Origin: Effusibacillus dendaii | Lineage (GTDB): Bacteria; Bacillota; Bacilli; Tumebacillales; Effusibacillaceae | DNA length: 64,000 nucleotides | Reading direction: 5' to 3' | NCBI RefSeq assembly: GCF_015097055.1 | Contig: NZ_AP023366.1 | Coordinates: 2,144,001 to 2,208,000, forward strand | Shown: positions 25,884 through 33,033 of the stretch, piece by piece | Layout: every line of letters begins with the position of its first letter | How positions within the stretch are numbered: position 1 is the stretch's first letter | Program-made: the position numbers and the translations under genes | The notes under the pieces: generated by a model | Database searches by the model: none | What the model saw: the letters and a program-made list of their open reading frames with translations, nothing else | What the model was told of the DNA's origin: nothing

Positions 25884-26069
25884 TTATGCGACATTTCCAT
25901 GATCGATTGGAATAAATTGATTCAAGTCAGGCACAAAGTAAAAACCATCTCGGCTCAATTCTGCCTAGATGTCCTCCATATCAAGAAAATGGCTGTCGGC
26001 TACTTCCTACAGCGTTTTTCCCTTCAATTGATCATTCAAATACTCCACTCTTTTCGTGACTGGAGCCAT
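25884..26069 (-). pseudogene. Short degenerate gene with two internal TAG codons
   Basis: The minus-strand frame starting MAPVTKRVEYLNDQLKGKTL has TAG at codons 21 and 35 but otherwise reads like a protein (EVADSHFLDMEDI, AELSRDGFYFVPDLN) to a TAATAA stop 62 codons on. The periodic sense between stops indicates a recently killed small gene, perhaps a helix-turn-helix type. I do not recognise the family. Confidence 0.5.
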
Positions 26070-26250
26070 GTAAAATTGATGCCCGTACAATCTTGATCCC
26101 CTCCCTCCGCTTCTCATCAGTTCTTCTATCTACTCTACCATTGTATGTAAAAATCAAGAGTTCAGATATGGCAAACATGTTTGAGCTGGTTTGAGCATTG
26201 GAAAGTCACGTAAGGTAAGGGAAAATCAGATGTTAGAAAATGAAGAAAAT

Positions 26251-26345
26251 AGCCGAGGCAGAAACAGGAGTAGATCCCCAAATTTCGCTCAGCTCGTAGG
26301 CAAACATATTAAGCTTTAGGCAAACTTTTTAGGCTGTGGGCAATC
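26251..26345. repeat. Hairpin repeat, copy B, with GGCAAACATATTAAG tail
   Basis: AGCCGAGGCAGAAACAGGAG at the left, TTTCGCTCAGCT at the right, then CGTAGGCAAACATATTAAG and a diverged second tail (TTAGGCAAACTTTTTAGGC). It is older than the 27-kb copies, judging by mismatches. Confidence 0.8.
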
Positions 26346-26720
26346 TAAAACTGCTTTTTACACAAGTATGCACCGAAAATAAAGTCGTCTCGCCCATGTC
26401 ACCTTTCCCCATCCACTCTCGCTCCTACAGCCACAAGGCTTCTCCGCCTCTCCACACCATATACCAAAAATTACCAATGTAATTATAGTCGTCATAGGGT
26501 TCTGGGAAAAACAGGGATTACGACGTGAAAAAACGGGGTCAAAAAAGCAATTAAAGTCGAACTAAGAGCAGGGGGAAAGGCAGGGAAACAGATTCGGGAT
26601 AGGGCAACAGATAATCGGAGGAAATGATCGAGAAAAAACAGGAGAAAAACGTTTGAATCCTTTGTACCACAAGGATTTTCTTCGTCTCCCCTCCCAATAA
26701 ATCCTCTCACCTGATTTAAG

Positions 26721-26767
26721 AAAAGAGCCGAGGAAATACAGGTGTGCATCGCAAAAAAAGTCTGCCC
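26721..26767. repeat. Hairpin repeat, copy C (half element)
   Basis: AGAAAAGAGCCGAGGAAATA matches the left arm of the repeat family, but the right arm has degenerated to a TCGCAAAAAAAGTCTGCCC sequence. Confidence 0.6.
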
Positions 26768-26934
26768 AAAACCTCCCCCACCCGCTCCTCTCCACAAACC
26801 AAATCGTATCAAGGCTTTTCCCGCTCTTTCATCTGTTTCACTTTATCACTCTAAACCAGTAAAAGTCTGCATGCAAATCAGAGTAAAAACCAGAGGAGAC
26901 TTCTGAAAAACGAAGTGAAAAATAGCAAATATAG

Positions 26935-27188
26935 TTTGCCCGTGAGGACAGTGATAATCGGGAAAAACATAGGGAAAGAATGAGGCTTGGAGAAAGATCA
27001 TCAGAGGAAAAAATCGGGGAAATGCCTGATTTATCAAGGGAAGCGGGACTTGCGTCCCATTTGCTCTGGAAAAAGAAAGCCGAGGAAAAACAGGAGTGGA
27101 TACCTGATTTTCGCTCGGCTCGTAGGCAAACATATTAAGCTTTAAGCAGACTTTTTAGGCTTTGGGCAAACATATTAAGAGATGTACA
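26935..27188. repeat. 254-bp direct tandem repeat, unit 1
   Basis: Runs from TTTGCCCGTGAGGACAG to AAGAGATGTACA and is followed immediately by unit 2. I found no mismatch between the two units by eye. It contains hairpin repeat copy D (27078-27120) and two GGCAAACATATTAAG motifs. Confidence 0.93.
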
Positions 27189-27442
27189 TTTGCCCGTGAG
27201 GACAGTGATAATCGGGAAAAACATAGGGAAAGAATGAGGCTTGGAGAAAGATCATCAGAGGAAAAAATCGGGGAAATGCCTGATTTATCAAGGGAAGCGG
27301 GACTTGCGTCCCATTTGCTCTGGAAAAAGAAAGCCGAGGAAAAACAGGAGTGGATACCTGATTTTCGCTCGGCTCGTAGGCAAACATATTAAGCTTTAAG
27401 CAGACTTTTTAGGCTTTGGGCAAACATATTAAGAGATGTACA
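27189..27442. repeat. 254-bp direct tandem repeat, unit 2
   Basis: A second, apparently identical unit, containing hairpin copy E (27332-27374). It ends 25 bases from the glmS stop codon, so glmS transcripts read into the repeat. Confidence 0.93.
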
Positions 27443-27466
27443 AACAAGTATTCAATATGCCTTCCC

Positions 27467-29299
27467 TCACTCCACCGTCACGCTTTTCGCCAGATTTCTT
27501 GGTTTATCTACATCGTTGCCTCTTGCCACCGAAGCGTAGTACGCGAGCAGTTGCAAAGGAATCACCGACAGCACCGGTGCGAGGAACGGCATGGTGCGCG
27601 GCACGGTGATCACCTCGTCGGCATACTTGCCGATCTCTCCATCTCCCTGCCAAGCGAGTGTAAGCACGTACGCGTCGCGCGCTTTGACCTCGACGATGTT
27701 CGATACTGTTTTTTCATACAGATCGTCCTGCGTCACCAGCGCGATCACCGGAATCCCTTCCGTGATCAGCGCCAGAGTTCCATGCTTCAGTTCCCCCGCC
27801 GCATACGCTTCGGCATGAATGTAGGAGATCTCCTTCAGCTTAAGTGAACCTTCCAGCGCGACTGCATAATCCACGCCGCGACCGATGAAAAATGCGTCTT
27901 CCTTGTCCTTGTATTTCTCCGCGAACTGACGGAGGGACGGTGCGGTTTCCAGCACTCTTTCCGCCAATTCCGGAAGCCCCTTCAACGCTTGCAAAATCTC
28001 CGGCACCTGTGATGCCCCAATGGAACCGCGCTGCTGCGCCAAATAGCAGGCAAACAGATAGAGGACCACCACCTGCGTCGTATACGCTTTGGTCGATGCG
28101 ACCGCAATCTCAGGCCCGGCCATGGTAATCATCGTATAATCAGCTTCCCGGTTGGCAGAGGAGCCAAGCACGTTGGTGATCGCCAGCACACGAGCTCCAC
28201 GCTGTTTCGATTCCCGCAGCGCTGCCAGTGTATCCGCCGTTTCACCCGACTGCGAAATGACAATAATTAAAGTGTTATCCGGTACGATCGGATCCCGATA
28301 CCGATATTCGGAAGCAATCTCCACATCCACCGGGATGCGAGTCAATTTTTCAATTGCCGCTTTGCCGACCAGGCCTGCGTGCCATGACGTGCCGCAGGCC
28401 ACAATATGAATCCGTTCAATCGATGCCGCCTGTTCGGTCGTCCAATTCAGTTCTTTCAACACAACCCGCTGGCCATCCTCCGAAATGCGCCCGCTCAAAG
28501 TGTCGCGGATCGCACGCGGCTGTTCATGGATTTCTTTCAGCATGAAATGCTCATAGCCGCCTTTTTCGGCCGCCAGCGCATCCCATGTGACGTTGAATAC
28601 TTCTTTTGTGATCGGGTTGCCTTCAAATGTAAAACATTCCACTCCGTCCGCCGTCAGAACCGCAATCTCCCCATCGTCCATTATATAGGTCGAACGGGTA
28701 TACTCTAAGATTGCCGGAATGTCGGATGCGATAAAATTCTCTCCTTCACCCAGACCAATCACCAGCGGACTTTGCTTCCTCACCGCAATCAATTTTCCCG
28801 GTTCATCCTTTGCCATAATAGCCAGCGCAAATGCTCCGTGAATTTGTTTCAGCACTTGTACAACCGTTTGGAACAAATCCCCGTTGTACATTTCTTCCAC
28901 CAGATGAACAACCACTTCCGTATCGGTTTGCGATTGAAAAATATGGCCTTTTTCCGTAAGTTTCTCCCGCAGTTCCAAATAGTTCTCGATAATGCCGTTA
29001 TGCACCACAACAAAACGGCCCTGCTCATCGGCGTGCGGGTGCGCGTTAGCATCGGACGGACGGCCATGCGTCGCCCAACGGGTATGCCCGATCCCCTGCA
29101 TACCAGCCAATACCGCCTCCCCTTTCACCCGTTCTTCCAATGTTGCCAAGCGGCCGACTGATTTTTGCAGACGAATCACACCGTTATCATAGACCGCAAT
29201 ACCTGCCGAATCGTACCCGCGATATTCCAGTTTGCTAAGACCATGAATCAAAACGTCTTGGGCTTGTCGATACCCGATATATCCTACAATTCCACACAT
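27467..29299 (-). CDS. glmS: Glucosamine-6-phosphate synthase (isomerizing)
   Basis: A 610-residue enzyme that makes glucosamine-6-phosphate from fructose-6-phosphate and glutamine, the entry step to peptidoglycan precursors. The N-terminal glutaminase domain begins with the nucleophile Cys2 (MCGIVGYIG) and has GHTRWATHG. Two SIS domains follow ('VACGTSWHAGLVGK', ISQSGETADTLAAL, 'LKLKEISYIHAEAYAAGELKHG'), ending in KSVTVE. Start 29299 has AGGAGG upstream and exposes the catalytic Cys; upstream in-frame codons are rejected. It is controlled by the glmS ribozyme in its leader. Confidence 0.98.
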   Translation of the reverse strand: MCGIVGYIGYRQAQDVLIHGLSKLEYRGYDSAGIAVYDNGVIRLQKSVGRLATLEERVKGEAVLAGMQGIGHTRWATHGRPSDANAHPHADEQGRFVVVHNGIIENYLELREKLTEKGHIFQSQTDTEVVVHLVEEMYNGDLFQTVVQVLKQIHGAFALAIMAKDEPGKLIAVRKQSPLVIGLGEGENFIASDIPAILEYTRSTYIMDDGEIAVLTADGVECFTFEGNPITKEVFNVTWDALAAEKGGYEHFMLKEIHEQPRAIRDTLSGRISEDGQRVVLKELNWTTEQAASIERIHIVACGTSWHAGLVGKAAIEKLTRIPVDVEIASEYRYRDPIVPDNTLIIVISQSGETADTLAALRESKQRGARVLAITNVLGSSANREADYTMITMAGPEIAVASTKAYTTQVVVLYLFACYLAQQRGSIGASQVPEILQALKGLPELAERVLETAPSLRQFAEKYKDKEDAFFIGRGVDYAVALEGSLKLKEISYIHAEAYAAGELKHGTLALITEGIPVIALVTQDDLYEKTVSNIVEVKARDAYVLTLAWQGDGEIGKYADEVITVPRTMPFLAPVLSVIPLQLLAYYASVARGNDVDKPRNLAKSVTVE

Positions 29300-29424
29300 G
29301 GAAACAAACCTCCTGAAAATGAGCATACGAAATCTACCGCTTTTCGCAAAAAGCGGTTTTCAATCGAGAAAACTGCCTGGTCTCTCCATAAGGGAAAAGA
29401 CCGTGCAGACAGCTCCCTATTTAC

Positions 29425-29575
29425 CCTTGAGCTGCTCTTGTCCCGACAGTCACCCATCGGATTTGAAACTTCTCTTTACGGCAGAGGGATTGTCTGCCGG
29501 GAGGCACCCGCCGAATGGTTCGCTAACCTCCTCCGCGTCAACTGCAACCCACCGTTGCAGTCCAGGCGCTTCATT
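29425..29575 (-). ncRNA. glmS ribozyme-riboswitch
   Basis: The minus strand shows the conserved core: AAGCGCC at the 5' end (cleavage just before the G at 29569), GCAGTTGACG, GAGGAGGTTAGCGAA, TTCGGCGGGTGCCTCCCGGC and CTGCCGTAAAGAGAAGTTTC, with the P4 hairpin (GGGTGACTGTCGGGAC) near the end. Glucosamine-6-phosphate binding triggers self-cleavage and glmS mRNA decay. It sits about 125 bases upstream of the glmS start. The 3' boundary is approximate. Confidence 0.95.
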
Positions 29576-29717
29576 ACCTTTGGAAAAAATTCACGCCGTC
29601 CTCGATACCATCACCTCCCTTTCCTGATTACCCCATCCTATTCCGGTTCGACCAAATATGCGCTCCGCAGACATACGAAATGATGTTAGAACTTGTGAAA
29701 CCCCAACGGAAGCAAAG

Positions 29718-29753
29718 AAGGAGCTTGCAGCCCCTTCACTTTCCAAGCTCCTT
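29718..29753 (-). terminator. Hairpin overlapping the glmM stop codon
   Basis: AAGGAGCTTG and CAAGCTCCTT pair perfectly over 10 bp around a 16-base loop. On the minus strand the tail is TCTTTGCTTCC, so it is a weak to moderate terminator between glmM and the glmS ribozyme. Confidence 0.55.
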
Positions 29754-31076
29754 ACGCACTACATTCGCGATTCTATCGACATATTCCTGCACCGTTTGTT
29801 CATTTGGCCCCTCGGCCATTACACGGATTAACGGCTCGGTACCGGAAGGACGCACCAATACACGGCCATCGTCGCCCATCTCCGCCTCGACTTCCCGAAT
29901 CACTTGTTGTATTGCTTTATTTTGTTCCCAACCGTCTTTGCTGCCCACTCTGACATTGACCAACGCCTGCGGAAAGCTCTGCATGACGCTCCGCAGTTCG
30001 GACAACGGTTTCGCTTCCGCAACCATCGCATTAACCAATTGAACCGCACTTAAAATCCCATCACCTGTCGTGTTATGCTTTAGCAGGATAATATGGCCGG
30101 ACTGCTCGCCGCCCAACTGGTATCCGCCTTTCCGCATCGCTTCCATTACATAGCGGTCGCCTACTGCCGTCCGTACCAGTTGAATTCCCATTTCTTTCGC
30201 CGCTTTGACAAATCCGACGTTGCTCATAACGGTCGTAACTACCGTATCATGCGCCAACTCGCCCGACGCTTTCAAGGAACGCCCCAAAATCGCCATAATA
30301 TAGTCGCCGTCCACCAACTGCCCTTTTTCATCAACCGCGATCAGGCGATCCGCGTCCCCGTCAAATGAAAGTCCGACATCCGCCTTGTGCGCCAGCACCG
30401 CTTCACGCACCACTTCCGGATATGTCGAGCCACATTTTACGTTGATGTTGACCCCGTTAGGCTCCGCATGCACAACCACCACTTCGGCGCCTAATTGGCG
30501 GAACACCTGCGGCGCTACCTGATAGGCAGCTCCATTGCCGCAGTCCAATACGACTTTTAGCCCCTCGAACCGATTGTCAACAGTGGTCTGCAAATAATCG
30601 GCATACAGCGAAATTCCATCCAAACGCTCTGCAACGCGACCGATGTCGCCCGCGATCGGTCTTGGCATCTGATCTTCGCCTTGCAGCAGCGATTCAATCT
30701 CGTCTTCTGTCTGATCTAACAGTTTAAATCCGTCACCGCCGAAAAATTTGATTCCGTTATCCGCCACCGGATTATGCGATGCGGAGATCATCACACCTGC
30801 GTCAGCCTGCAGCGCCCTTGTCAGATAGGCGACCCCGGGCGTCGAGATCACTCCAACGCGAACCGCATCCACACCCACCGACAAAATCCCGGCCAACAGC
30901 GCGGCTTCCAACATATCACCTGAAATTCTCGTATCTTTACCGACGATGAGTTTCGCGTTTTGTTTTCCTCTCGTTAAAACATAGGCACCTGCCCGCCCCA
31001 ACCGGTAGGCAATTTCCGCAGTCAATTCCGTATTGGCCACTCCACGTACGCCATCCGTCCCAAACAAACGTCCCAA
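29736..31076 (-). CDS. glmM: Phosphoglucosamine mutase
   Basis: A 446-residue alpha-D-phosphohexomutase that converts glucosamine-6-phosphate to glucosamine-1-phosphate. The start region is LGRLFGTDGVRGVAN; the phosphoserine loop is ISASHNPVADNGIKFFG; the metal loop is DGDADR; the phosphate-binding end is VRPSGTEPLIRVMAEG. TTG 31076 matches the usual family start (GRLFGTDG) and has AAAGGGG 10 bases upstream; a GTG at 31112 would add 12 residues and cannot be ruled out. In Bacilli it normally follows cdaR directly; here 2 kb of plus-strand regulatory genes intervene. Confidence 0.95.
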   Translation of the reverse strand: MGRLFGTDGVRGVANTELTAEIAYRLGRAGAYVLTRGKQNAKLIVGKDTRISGDMLEAALLAGILSVGVDAVRVGVISTPGVAYLTRALQADAGVMISASHNPVADNGIKFFGGDGFKLLDQTEDEIESLLQGEDQMPRPIAGDIGRVAERLDGISLYADYLQTTVDNRFEGLKVVLDCGNGAAYQVAPQVFRQLGAEVVVVHAEPNGVNINVKCGSTYPEVVREAVLAHKADVGLSFDGDADRLIAVDEKGQLVDGDYIMAILGRSLKASGELAHDTVVTTVMSNVGFVKAAKEMGIQLVRTAVGDRYVMEAMRKGGYQLGGEQSGHIILLKHNTTGDGILSAVQLVNAMVAEAKPLSELRSVMQSFPQALVNVRVGSKDGWEQNKAIQQVIREVEAEMGDDGRVLVRPSGTEPLIRVMAEGPNEQTVQEYVDRIANVVRKELGK

Positions 31077-31464
31077 ATTCCGATTGCCCCTTTGTGCTAG
31101 AATTCTATGCACATTCTCCCATAGAACTGCAATTCCTGCAATAACTAGGATTCACCAGTAGATGATCAATTGACTCTCAAAAAACATAAAAGGAATTTAT
31201 GTTTTTTGTTGTAATTTTAAAACGATAAATATTTCAGGCATTTCCTTTCGACTAATCCAGCGTTTGTTAGATAAAGGGAACAACTTGACTGTCCATACTC
31301 AAATAATCCATTTTGTTACACATTTGTTACACACTTATCATTGTTCTGTTACATCGACTCTTTATGATAATGTATAGGGAGCCTGTTAGCCTGCTTCGTA
31401 TCAGACCGAAGGAGTGAATACAGGAGTGAGAAGTAAACAGACAAAAAAGGGCAATTGATCGCTG
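31077..31464. other. Intergenic region between glmM and the inserted regulator block
   Basis: 388 bases that must hold a glmM promoter (minus) and the promoter of the Spo0E-like/response-regulator block (plus). The TGTTACA array at 31314-31353 with its -10 is the only assignable element. Confidence 0.55.
31314..31371 (+). promoter_or_regulatory. TGTTACA 11-bp array and promoter upstream of the regulator block
   Basis: Perfect TGTTACA heptamers start at 31314, 31325 and 31347, i.e. in phase at 11 bp with the third position (31336) degenerate. A TATGATAAT -10 lies at 31363. The last repeat overlaps the -35 position. This geometry (direct repeats at 11-bp pitch, -10 sixteen bases after the last repeat start) is typical of activation by OmpR/PhoP-family regulators. 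Confidence 0.7.
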
Positions 31465-31656
31465 GTGGAAGATCTCCGCGAAAACTTGATTCAAACGGCA
31501 ATGCGGCACGGTGATTTGCTGCACCCTGAAGTTATCAGTAAAAGTCAAGAGCTTGACCAGTTGCTGACACGATTATTACGGGAACAACTCCAGCTGACCC
31601 GTCTGACTTTTCCGCAGTCAGACTCATTACCATCAACAGGGAGGGGTAGATTTTGA
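31465..31656 (+). CDS. Spo0E-like phosphatase
   Basis: A 63-residue protein of the Spo0E family: helix 1 DLRENLIQTAMRHGDLLHPE, then the motif SKSQELDQLLTRLL (SQELD). It is predicted to dephosphorylate Spo0A-P or a related receiver. GTG 31465 is the only reasonable start, with a distant AAAGGG. The stop overlaps the start of the next gene, a CheY-like receiver, so phosphatase and receiver are translationally coupled. The receiver could itself be the substrate; that is inference. Confidence 0.8.
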   Translation: MEDLRENLIQTAMRHGDLLHPEVISKSQELDQLLTRLLREQLQLTRLTFPQSDSLPSTGRGRF

Positions 31657-32057
31657 AAAACATACTGTTAGTGGAGGATGACATTCTTAGCGCCAAGTTG
31701 ATGCAAATTGTTCTTACGCGACTAGGCAATCATAATGTGATCATCTCTGAATCGGTAGACGAAATTTTAACGTTGTCACGCTCAGGCAGCGTCGATCTGG
31801 TTATCATGGACATTTCGCTGACGAGCAGTGAACTCGGGGGCAAACCGATGAATGGTCTTGAGATTACGCGCTTGCTGAAACAAGATCCGGCAGCCCATTC
31901 GATTCCGGTTATTCTGGCGTCCGCCCATCTGATGACCGATAATGCGGAGCGCATTGTAGAAGAAGTGGGGGCAGACGATTACATTCCGAAACCCTTGATG
32001 GATCATCAAATTTTGATTGAAAAAGTGAATCGTTTATTGAAATTGCCCGCCGAATAA
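31653..32057 (+). CDS. Single-domain response regulator (CheY-like)
   Basis: A 134-residue stand-alone receiver. The acidic pair is VEDD, the phosphoacceptor is in LVIMDISL, the switch threonine/serine position is in VILASAH and the lysine in YIPKPL. There is no output domain. It starts with TTG 31653 behind GGGAGGGG and overlaps the Spo0E-like gene by 4 bases. An unusual insertion (TSSELGGKPMNG) follows the phosphoacceptor. No histidine kinase gene is nearby, so its phosphodonor is unknown. Confidence 0.85.
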   Translation: MKNILLVEDDILSAKLMQIVLTRLGNHNVIISESVDEILTLSRSGSVDLVIMDISLTSSELGGKPMNGLEITRLLKQDPAAHSIPVILASAHLMTDNAERIVEEVGADDYIPKPLMDHQILIEKVNRLLKLPAE

Positions 32058-32127
32058 AAAGGGGATTCAAGTTCGGGCGTGGAATATTAACCCATAGAAC
32101 ATATTTCACTCGACAAGGTGGTTGTCC

Positions 32128-32829
32128 TTGGTAGATGCACAGATCCTTATCGTAGATGATGATCCTTCCATTCTTCGGTTGCTGGAGATTGTTTTGACAA
32201 ACGCGGGGTATCAGGTGGTTTGTTCGGAATCGGGAGAAAAGGTGCCTGATCTTATCAGACAGGTGCAGCCTTCGTTGATTATACTGGATATTGAACTGCC
32301 CGACTTCAACGGCATCCAACTTGTACAGATGATCAGAGAACATACAAATGTCCCGATTATGATGGTATCCGGCAAAAATTCCGATGTGGAAAAGATTTCC
32401 TCCTTTAATTCGGGGGCGGATGATTATGTGGTGAAACCTTTCAGCGTGGCTGAATTAGTGGCGCGGGTACAGGCCATTTTACGCCGTTTTGAGACCGCTC
32501 CCACAAGCACCCAACCGGAAACAGCTGACACAGTCGATCCCTCCTCCTTTATCCTGATGGAATCTGAACGGCACCGCGTCTTTATTGGCTCGAAGGAACT
32601 GTCTTTGACGCAAAAAGAATTCCAGCTGCTGCAATTGTTGCTTGACGAAAAAGGGAAGGTTCTCTCGCGAGACACGATTCTGGATAAAATCTGGGGCATT
32701 AACAATGTGGAGATTGAAACAAGGGCAGTCGACGCCTGCATCAGCCGACTCCGCAAAAAAATCAAGTCGGTTACAGGCGAAGACGTTATTGAAGCGGTCC
32801 CTGGATTTGGCTACCGTTTAATCGTGTAA
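32128..32829 (+). CDS. Orphan OmpR-family response regulator
   Basis: A 233-residue two-domain regulator. The receiver has IVDDD, phosphoacceptor Asp in LIILDIELP and lysine in YVVKPFS. A linker is followed by a winged-helix Trans_reg_C domain (SLTQKEFQLLQLLLDEKGKV, 'IWGINNVEIETRAVDACISRLRKKIK', GFGYRLIV). TTG 32128 has GGTGG seven bases upstream; TTG 32122 is too close. No kinase gene follows. TGTTACA arrays typical of OmpR-family sites lie upstream (31314) and immediately downstream (32847). Confidence 0.92.
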   Translation: MVDAQILIVDDDPSILRLLEIVLTNAGYQVVCSESGEKVPDLIRQVQPSLIILDIELPDFNGIQLVQMIREHTNVPIMMVSGKNSDVEKISSFNSGADDYVVKPFSVAELVARVQAILRRFETAPTSTQPETADTVDPSSFILMESERHRVFIGSKELSLTQKEFQLLQLLLDEKGKVLSRDTILDKIWGINNVEIETRAVDACISRLRKKIKSVTGEDVIEAVPGFGYRLIV

Positions 32830-32846
32830 AAGAAGTTCATGATTTT

Positions 32847-32901
32847 TGTTACAGGATTGTTACACGTTTGTCACACGATTGTTACACCACTGTACTATAC
32901 T
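32847..32901 (+). promoter_or_regulatory. Four-repeat TGTTACA 11-bp array and promoter
   Basis: Heptamers start at 32847, 32858, 32869 (TGTCACA) and 32880, exactly 11 bp apart, followed by a -10 TATACT at 32896. The last repeat covers the -35 position. Transcription would start near 32908 toward a terminator at 32993-33023, with no protein gene between. Confidence 0.75.
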
Positions 32902-32907
32902 GATACT

Positions 32908-33025
32908 GACATCCCCCACGGATGATTTTTTTCGCAACGCCCACCGGAAATCGCAAGTATGCGGTTTTGCGTTGGGGGGTAGGATTTAGTAAAGAAACGC
33001 CCAAATGATTGGGCGTTTCTTCGTT
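32908..33025 (+). ncRNA. Candidate structured small RNA
   Basis: The predicted ~115-base transcript begins with ATCCCCCACGG, which can pair with CGTTGGGGGGTAGGAT downstream. It encloses a hairpin AAATCGCA-AGTA-TGCGGTTT and ends in a 13-bp perfect terminator stem (AAGAAACGCCCAA/TTGGGCGTTTCTT). It contains no convincing small ORF with a ribosome site. Its expression would be driven by the four-repeat array just upstream. I recognise no known RNA family. Confidence 0.45.
32993..33023. terminator. Bidirectional terminator between the small RNA and cdaR
   Basis: AAGAAACGCCCAA - ATGA - TTGGGCGTTTCTT, a 13-bp perfect stem. The plus tail is CGTTTTCG; the minus tail is TACTAAATCC after TTCTT. It ends the plus-strand RNA and the cdaA-cdaR transcript. 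Confidence 0.85.
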
Positions 33026-33033
33026 TTCGTCGC

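Larger units (their letters stand above)
26070..27466. other. Gene-free repeat region between the decayed locus and glmS
   Basis: About 1.4 kb with no supported gene. It contains four copies of the hairpin repeat (26251, 26726, 27078, 27332), the 254-bp tandem duplication at 26935-27442 and several GGCAAACATATTAAG motifs. Open frames here are by-products of the duplication; two give the same 66-residue peptide. Confidence 0.7.

Noticed and set aside
26492-27392. Several 70-106 codon open frames in the repeat region
   Set aside because: They span the repeats, appear twice because of the 254-bp duplication, and are rich in Phe/Pro/Ser with no family resemblance.
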